A DNA stretch of 64,000 bases from contig JBDVBY010000003.1 of the NCBI GenBank assembly GCA_039942715.1, positions 1-64,000 of the forward strand, in the 5' to 3' direction. Position 1 is the stretch's first letter. Each line of letters opens with the position of its first letter. The notes beneath the pieces were generated by a model that saw only the letters and a program-made list of their open reading frames with translations, did no database searches and was not told the origin of the DNA. Source of the DNA: JABDJX01 sp039942715. Lineage in GTDB: Bacteria > Pseudomonadota > Alphaproteobacteria > Rhodobacterales > Rhodobacteraceae. Position numbers and translations under genes: made by a program. This document shows positions 33,417-42,301 of the stretch, in pieces.

Positions 33417-35006
33417 ATGCGCAATTTTCACTTTCCCGGCAGATCCCCCGTTTACGCAACGAATGGCATGGTTGCGACGTCTCATCCGCTGGCCGCATCA
33501 GAAGCGCTCGCTGTCCTCAAAAGTGGCGGTAATGCGGCTGACGCTGCCATAGCAGGCGCCGTTTTGCTCGGTGTTTGCGAACCGCAAATGACCGGCCTTG
33601 GGGGTGATTGTTTTGCATTGATCAAACCCGCTGGTAGCACCTCTGACATCGTTGCGCTGAACGGATCAGGCCGCGCGCCAAAAAATTCTGATCCGCAAGC
33701 GTTGCGTGATGCGGGTCATTCTAAAATTGAAAACAACCACGCCGCGGCTGTAACTGTACCCGGCGCTGTCGATGCCTTTTGCCAGTTGAGCGAACGCTTT
33801 GGAAAACTTGGACTAGACGCCTCTCTTGCACCAGCCATCAAGTATTTTGAGGAAGGCGTGCCCATAGCACCGCGCGTGGCTTCAGATATTGGCCCTGTCA
33901 CCGCTAGCCTTTCGCCTGCGGCCAAAAAGGTCTTTTCACAAAACGGACACGCGCTTGGAATCGGTGCCCACCTCCGTCTGCCGGGCCAAGCAGAAGTGCT
34001 GCGGCGCATCGCAAAAGATGGGCGCGACGCGTTTTATGAGGGCGAGATAGCCGACGATATGCTGAATACTTTGCACACCCTTGGCGGCGTGCACACCACC
34101 GAAGATTTCGCGACAACGCGCTCAAGTTGGGGCTCACCCGTGTCTGGTGCGTATCGGACAAAACAATTGATCGAGCATCCACCAAATGGCCAAGGTGCCA
34201 TCGCGATCCTACTTGCGGGCATCCTGAACCAGTTTGACATCGCATCGCTTGATCCCAACGGCGTTGAGCGCTTCCATCTTGAAGCCGAAGCGACAAAACT
34301 TGCTTATGATGCACGCAACCGTTTCTTGGCGGATGGCGATCACATGGACCGGCTGGACCATCTTTTAGCCCCTGAAACCGCCATTGCCCTTTCAGGCTTG
34401 ATTGATCCTAAACGCGCAATGGCATCGCCCGCAGCGCTTAGCGAAGATGTTCACCGCGATACGATTTTGATCACTGTGGTCGACCGCGACGGAATGGCCG
34501 TTAGTTTGATCTATTCGATCTTTTCAACCTTTGGCTCTGGGCAGGCCAGCGACAAGTTCGGAATATTGCTGCACAACCGTGGAGCCGGCTTTAACCTAAC
34601 GTCTGGCCATCCAAATGAGCTTGGCGGCGGTAAACGCCCGATGCACACAATCATTCCCGCGATGACTTCGACGAATGGCACCGTTGATATGGCTTTCGGT
34701 GTCATGGGCGGCCAATATCAGGCGACCGGCCATGCGCATTTGATGTCAAACCTGCTGGATTTTGGTATGGACCCGCAACAAGCCATCGATGCACCCCGCG
34801 CTTTCGCTGATCCGCAAAGCGGTAAACTGCACATCGAAGACACGTTAAGCGAGGCTACCTGTGCCGGGCTCACCGCATTGGGCCACGAGTTGCACCGTCC
34901 CGACACCGCTATTGGCGGCGCGCAAGCGATCGCAATCGATGCCAGCCGCGGTATGCTGACGGGCGGGTCTGATCCACGTAAGGATGGGTTGGCAATCGGC
35001 TACTGA
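33417..35006 (+). CDS. Gamma-glutamyltransferase-family protein
   Basis: A 529-residue Ntn-hydrolase of the GGT family, normally a self-cleaving precursor that hydrolyses or transfers gamma-glutamyl groups. Large-subunit signatures are SGGNAADAAIA and GLGGDCFAL. The nucleophile threonine lies in DTILITVVDRDG (about residue 345-350); typical GGTs read T-T-H there, so the second and third positions differ. The small subunit continues with FGSGQASDKFGI and GGGKRPMHTIIP. No signal peptide is visible, so it may be cytosolic and may act on another amide, as for cephalosporin-acylase-like members. Confidence 0.8.
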   Translation: MRNFHFPGRSPVYATNGMVATSHPLAASEALAVLKSGGNAADAAIAGAVLLGVCEPQMTGLGGDCFALIKPAGSTSDIVALNGSGRAPKNSDPQALRDAGHSKIENNHAAAVTVPGAVDAFCQLSERFGKLGLDASLAPAIKYFEEGVPIAPRVASDIGPVTASLSPAAKKVFSQNGHALGIGAHLRLPGQAEVLRRIAKDGRDAFYEGEIADDMLNTLHTLGGVHTTEDFATTRSSWGSPVSGAYRTKQLIEHPPNGQGAIAILLAGILNQFDIASLDPNGVERFHLEAEATKLAYDARNRFLADGDHMDRLDHLLAPETAIALSGLIDPKRAMASPAALSEDVHRDTILITVVDRDGMAVSLIYSIFSTFGSGQASDKFGILLHNRGAGFNLTSGHPNELGGGKRPMHTIIPAMTSTNGTVDMAFGVMGGQYQATGHAHLMSNLLDFGMDPQQAIDAPRAFADPQSGKLHIEDTLSEATCAGLTALGHELHRPDTAIGGAQAIAIDASRGMLTGGSDPRKDGLAIGY

Positions 35007-35010
35007 AGAG

Positions 35011-35337
35011 TCAGTTCATCTGCACTTGCAGGGGATACTGGCCATCGTCGAAATCGCCAAAGAATTCAGCCAAGTCCGGATGGTCAACAGGCTGGCCTGA
35101 ATAGTCCGCAATCAAATTCTGCTCAGACACATATGCCACGTAGTAGCTTTGGTCATTCTCAGCCAGCAGATGGTAAAACGGCTGTTCCTTGGACGGCCGG
35201 CTGTCTTCGGGAATTTTCTGATACCATTCTTCGGTATTGGAAAAGACCGCATCAACATCAAATACAACACCGCGAAATGGATGTTTCTTGTGACGTACAA
35301 CCTGGCCCAAGGCGTATTTCGCACGCGTCTTGAACAT
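35011..35337 (-). CDS. hspQ: Heat shock protein HspQ (YccV-like)
   Basis: A 108-residue protein of the HspQ/hemimethylated-DNA-binding family. Key segments are YALGQVVRHKKHPFRGVVFDVD and QPFYHLLAENDQSYYVAYVSEQNL (noted by their cores VRHKKHPFRG and YHLLAEND). HspQ in E. coli adjusts Lon protease substrate choice and DnaA stability. It ends four bases from the convergent GGT-family stop. Confidence 0.9.
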   Translation of the reverse strand: MFKTRAKYALGQVVRHKKHPFRGVVFDVDAVFSNTEEWYQKIPEDSRPSKEQPFYHLLAENDQSYYVAYVSEQNLIADYSGQPVDHPDLAEFFGDFDDGQYPLQVQMN

Positions 35338-35568
35338 AATAAGTAACCCCCTGCCTTTGTGTACCGCTCTGGCTTACCCCATGTCGATGCATTTTTCTGA
35401 CGAAATATAGAAACAAACTGTGAACTCTTGCCCGACAGTCGTTAACCTTTCCACATAGCGCGGGCCGTAATTTGCCATCTTTGAAAATCGTGAACACATG
35501 ACAGTTCCCTATTAACCAAATATTTGCTATGAAGACGCTAATAAGCCAGTAAATAAGGCATATGAGGC
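35338..35568. other. AT-rich divergent promoter region
   Basis: This 231-base gap between hspQ and the lipoprotein gene is visibly AT-richer than its surroundings (for example around 35400-35420 and 35510-35550). It must hold both promoters, but no confident -35/-10 pair or operator was identified. Confidence 0.35.
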
Positions 35569-36153
35569 ATGAGCAAACATATACGCGCGGCAATATTATT
35601 GCTGTTTGTTAACGCGTGCGGAAGCACCAATTACGCAGCACCAAAGAACTTGGACAACGCCTGTTCCATTGTTGAGCAGAGGCCCAGTTATTTAACTGCA
35701 ATGAAACGCACACAAAGCCGTTGGGGTGTTCCCGTGGCGGTGCAAATGGCGACGATTTACCAAGAAAGTAAGTTTATTGGAAACGCTCGGACGCCACAGC
35801 AGTATTCGCTGGGCGTCATTCCGATGGGAAGACAAAGCTCGGCCTACGGATATAGCCAAGCTTTGGACGGCACGTGGGAAGAATACCAAGAGGAACAGGG
35901 TGGTTTTACCAGCCGGCGCGATAACATCCGCCACGCCACGGATTTCATGGGTTGGTATTTTAACAAAACACAGGATGCTTTAGGCATTCCTCTGGGTGAC
36001 ACCAAAAACCAATACCTTGCCTATCACGAAGGGCGCACCGGGTATAAGCGCGGAAGTTACCTGCGCAAAGGTTGGCTGATGGAGGTATCAGACGAGGTGG
36101 CGCTGCGTGCCATTTTGTACGACACGCAGCTTAAGTCTTGTGGGATGATCTAG
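35569..36153 (+). CDS. Lipoprotein with transglycosylase SLT-like domain
   Basis: A 194-residue probable lipoprotein: the N-terminal hydrophobic stretch ends in a lipobox-like FVNAC, with Cys near residue 17. The rest resembles a divergent lytic transglycosylase (SLT-type): catalytic glutamate candidate in ATIYQESKF, then AYGYSQALDGTW and YLAYHEGRTGY. It would cut murein glycan strands from the outer-membrane side. Monocistronic; its stop lies 13 bases from the convergent lolA stop. Confidence 0.72.
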   Translation: MSKHIRAAILLLFVNACGSTNYAAPKNLDNACSIVEQRPSYLTAMKRTQSRWGVPVAVQMATIYQESKFIGNARTPQQYSLGVIPMGRQSSAYGYSQALDGTWEEYQEEQGGFTSRRDNIRHATDFMGWYFNKTQDALGIPLGDTKNQYLAYHEGRTGYKRGSYLRKGWLMEVSDEVALRAILYDTQLKSCGMI

Positions 36154-36165
36154 CAGGGGCGGCGT

Positions 36166-36774
36166 CTAGTTTTTGACGCCGCGCTGGCCTTCTTCGTAAG
36201 AGATATTGAACAGCGTAGAAGGAAGGTTGCTGGCTTTTTGAAGCTGGCCCAAAATCACAGTTGTCTTGGCCCCTTGCCCATCCGTCACAATCCACTGGCG
36301 CAGCTCGATCGGGTTGGAAGTGAACTTCAGCTGGATGGTTCCGTACTCGGGGTTCTTTGGATCCTGCGCGGTAACAATCGTTGCCGTACCGTCAAACTCA
36401 TGGCCAACAACCATATTGCGGGCGGACAGGTTAACGTTTTTCTCCAAAATCAGGTTCAACGGCGTGCGGCGCAACGGATAGCGCTCGGCTTTTTGAACGT
36501 TCGACTTTCCATCAAAAATGCCAACGTTGCTGCCGCCTGCCATCACCAAGAGTTTTTCTGGCGGATTGTATTCAAACCGCATGCGACCTGGGCGTTTGAT
36601 AAAAAACTTACCCGTAGACAAAGACCCATCATCATTGACTTGTGTAAAATCCGACGTCGCCTGCTCGATAGAGTTCAGATACCGCGAAATCGCATTCAGT
36701 GAGAGCTGCTGCGCTGCCACTGGTGATGCAGCCAACGCGGCAGCGGTCGATAATAGAAACGTTCTGCGATACAT
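36166..36774 (-). CDS. lolA: Outer-membrane lipoprotein carrier LolA
   Basis: A 202-residue periplasmic chaperone that carries lipoproteins from LolCDE to the outer membrane. The signal peptide occupies residues 1 to about 21 (cleavage near VAA-QQ). The start carries an RR pair, but export is probably Sec. Family segments are SDFTQVNDDGSLSTGKFFIKRPGRMRFEY (core GKFFIKRPGRMRFEY) and the late VILGQLQKAS. It lies 150 bases downstream of ftsK on the same strand. Confidence 0.9.
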   Translation of the reverse strand: MYRRTFLLSTAAALAASPVAAQQLSLNAISRYLNSIEQATSDFTQVNDDGSLSTGKFFIKRPGRMRFEYNPPEKLLVMAGGSNVGIFDGKSNVQKAERYPLRRTPLNLILEKNVNLSARNMVVGHEFDGTATIVTAQDPKNPEYGTIQLKFTSNPIELRQWIVTDGQGAKTTVILGQLQKASNLPSTLFNISYEEGQRGVKN

Positions 36775-36886
36775 GCTCTTTGCCCTTATCTGCTTGGGTT
36801 TAGATATAGGCTTGGCTTAGCAAAAGTGCCAGTGACAGGCGATAACATGCGCGTGCCAACGCCTATCAAGCAGGCCTAAAGCTGAT

Positions 36887-36917
36887 GCGCGCTGGCGGTG
36901 GGGGGGTGCCAGCGCGC
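36887..36917 (-). terminator. Strong hairpin after ftsK
   Basis: GCGCGCTGGC (36887-36896) pairs perfectly over ten bases with GCCAGCGCGC (36908-36917) around a G/C-rich loop. It lies eight bases past the ftsK stop. On the minus strand the tail (ATCAGCTTTA) is only modestly T-rich, so it may be a terminator or a 3' stabiliser before lolA. Confidence 0.55.
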
Positions 36918-36924
36918 GCAGGTC

Positions 36925-39591
36925 TTACTGCTGCTCTGGCACTAGAATTTCGCGTTTGCCAACGTGGTTTGCAGCGCTGACAAGTCCATTGTCTTCCATC
37001 TGTTCAACAAGGCGCGCAGCTTTGTTGTAGCCGATCGCCAGTTTGCGCTGGATGTAAGACGTTGAACACTTGCGATCTTTGATCACGATGCCGACGGCCT
37101 GATCGTAAAGCGCGTCTTCACCACCGGTGTTGCCACCGAGGCCAAGCACCATGTCGATGTCTGTCTCAGAGTCTTCATCGGGGCCTTCGACAACGCCGGA
37201 AAGATACTCTGGTGCACCAAAGCTTTTGAGGTGATTAACCACCTCTTCAACTTCCTCGTCGGACACGAACGGCCCGTGCACACGGGTGATTTTCGCCCCT
37301 CCCGCCATATAAAGCATATCGCCTTGCCCGAGCAGCTGTTCAGCACCCATTTCACCAAGGATTGTGCGGCTATCAACCTTTGAAGTCACCTGGAACGAAA
37401 TCCGCGTTGGGAAGTTGGCCTTGATCGTACCTGTGATGACATCCACCGAGGGCCGCTGCGTGGCCATGATCAGGTGAATACCAGACGCACGCGCCATCTG
37501 CGCCAGACGCTGAATGCAAGCTTCGATTTCTTTGCCTGCAACCATCATCAAATCAGCCATCTCATCGACGATCACAACGATGTAAGGCAGTTTCTCGGGC
37601 GCAAACTCTTCAGTTTCAAACACGGGCTCGCCAGTCTCGTCGTCGAAACCAGTTTGAACAGTGCGCGAGAACATCTCGCCCTTACTAAGCGCATCTTTTA
37701 CCTTGGCGTTATATCCTTCGATGTTGCGCACGCCCATTTTCGACATCTTGCGATAGCGCTCTTCCATCTCACCAACGGTCCACTTCAGCGCGACAACCGC
37801 CTTCTTGGGATCGGTCACAACAGGCGAAAGCAGATGTGGAATGCCATCATAAACGCTCAGTTCCAGCATCTTGGGATCAATCATGATCAGTCGGCAGTCC
37901 GCTGGTGTCAGCTTATAAAGAAGCGACAGGATCATCGTGTTGATCGCCACCGATTTACCAGATCCTGTGGTCCCCGCGATCAGCAAGTGAGGCATCTTAG
38001 CAAGGTTAGCGACAACAGGATCACCGCCGATGTTCTTGCCCAAAGCAAGCGGCAAGCGCTGGTTGCCATCGCCATAATCACGGGCCGACAACATCTCGCG
38101 CAGAACCACCATCTCGCGGTTCTCATTCGGCAATTCGATGCCAATGACGGAACGACCCGGCACAGTAGACACACGTGCAGAAAGCGCAGACATCGAGCGC
38201 GCGATATCATCCGCCAAACCGATCACGCGGCTGGCTTTCAAACCCGGCGCGGGCTCAAGTTCGTACATGGTCACAACGGGGCCGGGGCGCACCGAAACGA
38301 TCTCGCCTTTGACGCCATAGTCGTCCAGAACATGCTCTAGCATCCGCGCGTTTTCTTCCAACGCCTCGTCCGCCAAGTGGTGGCGTTCGATCTTACCGGG
38401 ATCTTCCAGCAAGCTGAGCGGCGGAATTTCAAAATCTGAACCGCTGTCAAAAAGCGATGGCTGCGCTTCGGCTTTAGCACGCTTTGACGGGGCCGCTTTG
38501 CGCGCCGAATGTTGGACGCGCGCCTTGGGTTCGCCCGCCTCTCTGAAATTGCGCAATACAGACAGACCTGTTGGCGCCTCTTCCGGAGCAAGTTGATCAT
38601 CAAGCGCTGAAAGCGCAGCAACATCACTGTCCGCATTCAGCATCTCGCCGCCGACAGACTGCAATGGCGGTTCGGCACGGACACCTTCCGGGCGATTTAC
38701 GCGATTTTGAACAGCATCAGCGATCTTGGCGCTAACACGGTCCGTGCGCGGCCCGCGCGGCTGTGTTTCAACTTCAGGCTCGGCTGATTTACGACGCAAA
38801 AGCGATGGCACAAGCGCGCTTAAACCGCCTTTGCGCTCTTCTTCCATGTCGTCGCCATAAAGCGTGGCAACGCTAGGACTGCGTTCCTCATTGCGTTCGG
38901 CTGCACGCGCGCGCACGGCACTGGCAGCTTTCAATCCACCGCTGGCTCCGCGGCCCAGACCAACAAGAATGGTATGGTACAACAGGATCAAACCGCCGGT
39001 TAAATAGCGTGTGTACGTCCACAGTTCTTCACGATCAAAGCCCAGGACAAACGCAGTCATGGCCAGACCACCACCGAACAGCAAAAGGGCTACAATTTTC
39101 AGGCCAATTTCGGGTGACACAGGCAAAACGCCAAGCACTGCCCCAAGAATCGTGTCGCCAAACAAACCGCCCAAACCAAAAGAGTGCGTCCATCCGTGAC
39201 CCGGCAAGTGGGTCGAGAAATAGACGGAAATCAAAGCCACAGAGATGGGCGCAAAGATTAGGCGCGGTATTGCGCGTTCTTCACCATAGTGCGTTGCAAA
39301 TCTCGCGCCCCAAACACCCAAGATCAGGGCAATGCCCCAAGCGCCGTATCCCGCGATCACATAAAGCGGCGATGCAAAGGCCGCACCCAAAGGCCCAAGC
39401 AGATTTTGCGCGGGCGCATCCGTGGCCGACAACCAGTTCGGATCATCAGGCGAGTAAGACCCAAGAGCCATCGCAACCACAAGGGCGCATCCAAGGAGCA
39501 CAAAGCCGATAAGCTCTTTGCTGCGGCGCTCGATAATCGCCTGTGTGTCGCTGTCAAATAACGGGTCGCGGTGTCTTGCCTGATACGCCAT
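36925..39591 (-). CDS. ftsK: DNA translocase FtsK
   Basis: An 888-residue septal DNA pump. About residues 25-210 hold four or five membrane helices. A variable, charged linker follows to about 390. The motor domain has its Walker A (GTTGSGKS) near residue 540 and its Walker B in VIVDEMADLM. The C-terminal gamma winged helix (about 820-888, with DRKCSTSYIQRKL) reads KOPS sequences. It clears chromosome ends and activates XerCD at division. It starts 18 bases after the aminotransferase gene and is probably co-transcribed with it. Confidence 0.95.
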   Translation of the reverse strand: MAYQARHRDPLFDSDTQAIIERRSKELIGFVLLGCALVVAMALGSYSPDDPNWLSATDAPAQNLLGPLGAAFASPLYVIAGYGAWGIALILGVWGARFATHYGEERAIPRLIFAPISVALISVYFSTHLPGHGWTHSFGLGGLFGDTILGAVLGVLPVSPEIGLKIVALLLFGGGLAMTAFVLGFDREELWTYTRYLTGGLILLYHTILVGLGRGASGGLKAASAVRARAAERNEERSPSVATLYGDDMEEERKGGLSALVPSLLRRKSAEPEVETQPRGPRTDRVSAKIADAVQNRVNRPEGVRAEPPLQSVGGEMLNADSDVAALSALDDQLAPEEAPTGLSVLRNFREAGEPKARVQHSARKAAPSKRAKAEAQPSLFDSGSDFEIPPLSLLEDPGKIERHHLADEALEENARMLEHVLDDYGVKGEIVSVRPGPVVTMYELEPAPGLKASRVIGLADDIARSMSALSARVSTVPGRSVIGIELPNENREMVVLREMLSARDYGDGNQRLPLALGKNIGGDPVVANLAKMPHLLIAGTTGSGKSVAINTMILSLLYKLTPADCRLIMIDPKMLELSVYDGIPHLLSPVVTDPKKAVVALKWTVGEMEERYRKMSKMGVRNIEGYNAKVKDALSKGEMFSRTVQTGFDDETGEPVFETEEFAPEKLPYIVVIVDEMADLMMVAGKEIEACIQRLAQMARASGIHLIMATQRPSVDVITGTIKANFPTRISFQVTSKVDSRTILGEMGAEQLLGQGDMLYMAGGAKITRVHGPFVSDEEVEEVVNHLKSFGAPEYLSGVVEGPDEDSETDIDMVLGLGGNTGGEDALYDQAVGIVIKDRKCSTSYIQRKLAIGYNKAARLVEQMEDNGLVSAANHVGKREILVPEQQ

Positions 39592-39609
39592 GTGCCTGAT
39601 TTACCTCAC

Positions 39610-40785
39610 CTAATAGAGACAGTCGCGGATAGTTTTTAATCCACGCTGCATTTCTTGTTCTTCGACCACCATCGCGACGCGAATGTAGCCTTTACCTGGG
39701 TTTTTTCCGTCAACATCGCGCGAGAGATACGCGCCGGGCAGCACCTGTACGCCGCTCTCGCGCCAGATTTTTTTTGCTGCTTCTTCACCATCCTCGACAG
39801 GCAACCAAAGGAAGAAGCCCGCAGATGGAGCAGTGTATCCTTCAACTCCGTCAAAGACCTGATTTGCGATGTCATACTTGCCGACATATCGCTGACGACT
39901 TGCTTCCACGTGTTCTTCGTCTTGCCAAACAGCCGTCGCGGCGCGTTGCAGTGGCATCGATATCGGAGCACCCGCATAGGCCCGTAACTGACGAATTTCG
40001 GCGATGCCCTTAGGGCCACCCGCAACAAAACCAACGCGAAGGCCGGGAAGGTTCGAGCGTTTGGACAGCGAATGGAAAATGAACACCCGTTCGGGATCTG
40101 CGCCAATCTCATTGGCGACCTGTAATGCACCTGGTGGCGGCACGTCGCGCCAAACCTCCGAATAGCATTCGTCGCAGAAAATGCGGAAATCGTGCTTTTC
40201 CGCCAGAGCCATCAGATTGCTTAAATACTCTTTCGAAGCAACCGCCCCTTGCGGGTTCGACGGTGTGCACAGATAGACAATTGCGGTTTGATCCAAATCC
40301 TCTGGAGCGACAGCGTCGAAATCAGGCAGATACCCGCTTTCCTTTGTCGCGGGCAAATAGACGGGTCTTGCTCCTACGGCCAGGGCCGCCACCGAATAGA
40401 CTTGATAAAACGGGTTTGGCATCAGGACCAAAGGCTGCGCGCCATTTTTTGTTTCAGGACAAAGTGCCATGGCCGCTGCGAACAGCCCCTCGCGCGTGCC
40501 GTTTAGCACCATAATCTGATCGTCGTTGATAGCCGCGCTGAAACGACTTTGCACCCAAGCTGCAATCGACTCAAGCAATTCAGGCGCGCCGTCGTTGACA
40601 GGATACTGACCAAACTCATGCGCGTGGCGCGCGATGATTTCGCTGACAAAGGCGGGAAAAGCGTGACGCGGCTCGCCAATGGTCATGCGCAGCGCTTCAC
40701 CACCAGGCGCAACACCGTCCAAAAGGTCCCGCAAACGCGGAAACGCATATACCGGTAGGTTCGAAAACCGCTCGGGAATCACCAT
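39610..40785 (-). CDS. dapC: Class I/II aminotransferase, probable succinyldiaminopimelate transaminase
   Basis: A 391-residue PLP aminotransferase. The PLP lysine is in FHSLSKRSNLPG, and NGTREGLFAA, PNPFYQVY and CTPSNPQGA fit the DapC-like subgroup. DapC transfers an amino group to succinyl-amino-oxopimelate in lysine and cell-wall precursor synthesis. Other aspartate-family substrates cannot be excluded. It is upstream of ftsK on the same strand. Confidence 0.8.
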   Translation of the reverse strand: MVIPERFSNLPVYAFPRLRDLLDGVAPGGEALRMTIGEPRHAFPAFVSEIIARHAHEFGQYPVNDGAPELLESIAAWVQSRFSAAINDDQIMVLNGTREGLFAAAMALCPETKNGAQPLVLMPNPFYQVYSVAALAVGARPVYLPATKESGYLPDFDAVAPEDLDQTAIVYLCTPSNPQGAVASKEYLSNLMALAEKHDFRIFCDECYSEVWRDVPPPGALQVANEIGADPERVFIFHSLSKRSNLPGLRVGFVAGGPKGIAEIRQLRAYAGAPISMPLQRAATAVWQDEEHVEASRQRYVGKYDIANQVFDGVEGYTAPSAGFFLWLPVEDGEEAAKKIWRESGVQVLPGAYLSRDVDGKNPGKGYIRVAMVVEEQEMQRGLKTIRDCLY

Positions 40786-40914
40786 ATCTGCCTCAAGTCG
40801 GGGTCGTATCGCCCCTTTGGGAGGAATCTAACGGCGCAAACCGCATTGGTCTATGCCTTAACGCGCCTTTTTAGGTGTGGATCGCAGAAATTGTGGCTTT
40901 TCGACCTCTTGGCC

Positions 40915-42237
40915 TTAAGACAAAGCCGCTTCAGCTGCCGCCGCAAGACGCAAAAGATGCTCTTCATTGGTCCCTTGAAAGATAATCCCAGTCGACGGAA
41001 CACCAGTGGGCAAGGTTATTGCAGCCAATCCCATAAGGTTTGCAATACGCGTATTTTGCAGAGCAAACAGGTTCTGTTGCGCAAAATAGTCCGCATCGGC
41101 CATCAATTCCTCAATCTTAGGTGGCAGGATCGGGCAACTTGGGACGATCACGGCATCAAAACCAGCAGTTGCTGCAACATACTCTGCGCGAAGCTGATCC
41201 AGCCTTTGCCAAGCGGCAACAAAGTCAGCCGCCAAAATCGTTTTGCCTTGCAAAAAACGCTCCCGCACAGGCGGGTACATCAAGTGCCCTTCAGTTTCGA
41301 TTTTATTGCGCCACGTGCCATACGCTTCGGCAGGGAACAGAATTGGCCCTAATGTCGTTGCCTCCGCCACGATGGGCAGGTCAATGTTTGACAAGACTGC
41401 ACCTTTGGACGCGAGTTTTTTGCACGCTTCGTCAAATGCGTTGCCCGGCACATCTGTCATGTTCTCAAAAGCCGTCGTTTGCAAAATGCCCAAACGCACG
41501 TCTTGCAGAGATGCTGACGAAAGATCAGCCGCTGTTTTGCCTTCCATGGCAGCCAGCATCAAACCTGCGTCTTCGACAGATCGGCAGAGCGGGCCAACAG
41601 TATCAAAACGTGCGCAAAGCGGGACCACACCCGTCAGAGGCAACCGCCCAGAGACCGTTTTCAAACCGACCAAATCGTTCCAAAACGCTGGAATGCGCAC
41701 CGAACCACCCGTGTCTGAGCCAATCCCAACGGCCGCCAATCCATAAGCAACCGAGGCGGCCGCCCCCGAAGATGATCCACCAGACGCGGCACCATGATCA
41801 TTGACGCAAGGCGGTGACGCCGTGTTGGGGTTCACGCCAAGGCCGGAAAACGCCAATTCGGTTTGTTGGGTTTTCCCCAGACAGACAGTACCCGCAAATG
41901 TCGCCTGCTTTAGAACCGCAGCATCTTCGCTTGGCACACGACCTTCCAACATTTTGGTGCCGGACTCTGTCGCCACGCCCGCTGTGTCATACAAGTCTTT
42001 CCAAGATATCGGCACACCATCAAGCGGTGAGCGGCGTGTGCCATTCTTTGCCCGCTCTGCGGCGGCTATCGCCTCGGCGCGCGCACGATCTGTGGTTAGG
42101 CGCGCATAAATGCGGTCCGCAAATTCGTGTGCGCCAATCGCCTCAAGATGGGCTTCGGTCAACTCTACCGCATCAATCTGGCCCGCTTCGATACCGCGAC
42201 CCATCTCAGCCGCACTTAGTGTCAAATAATCCTGCAT
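40915..42237 (-). CDS. Amidase-signature-family protein
   Basis: A 440-residue hydrolase with the Ser-cisSer-Lys triad: Lys in GVPISWKDLYDTAG and the serine cluster GGSSSGAAASV followed by GIGSDTGGSVRIPA. Members hydrolyse amides, indole-acetamide or act in GatA-like complexes. No gatB/gatC neighbour is present and substrate is unknown. ATG 42237 is chosen because the MQDYLTLSAAEM start matches the family; a long upstream open stretch overlaps the divergent ubiH-type gene and is rejected. Confidence 0.85.
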   Translation of the reverse strand: MQDYLTLSAAEMGRGIEAGQIDAVELTEAHLEAIGAHEFADRIYARLTTDRARAEAIAAAERAKNGTRRSPLDGVPISWKDLYDTAGVATESGTKMLEGRVPSEDAAVLKQATFAGTVCLGKTQQTELAFSGLGVNPNTASPPCVNDHGAASGGSSSGAAASVAYGLAAVGIGSDTGGSVRIPAFWNDLVGLKTVSGRLPLTGVVPLCARFDTVGPLCRSVEDAGLMLAAMEGKTAADLSSASLQDVRLGILQTTAFENMTDVPGNAFDEACKKLASKGAVLSNIDLPIVAEATTLGPILFPAEAYGTWRNKIETEGHLMYPPVRERFLQGKTILAADFVAAWQRLDQLRAEYVAATAGFDAVIVPSCPILPPKIEELMADADYFAQQNLFALQNTRIANLMGLAAITLPTGVPSTGIIFQGTNEEHLLRLAAAAEAALS

Positions 42238-42301
42238 GTTGCGGACGGTAGCGGCACAGAGGCGCATGGACAATGGCTCGCGCGCGCCCATATTGAATAG
42301 C

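Noticed and set aside
37474..38340. Long open frame (288 codons) on the plus strand
   Set aside because: It is exactly antisense to the FtsK motor domain, its protein has no family features, and it arises from the codon bias of the real gene.
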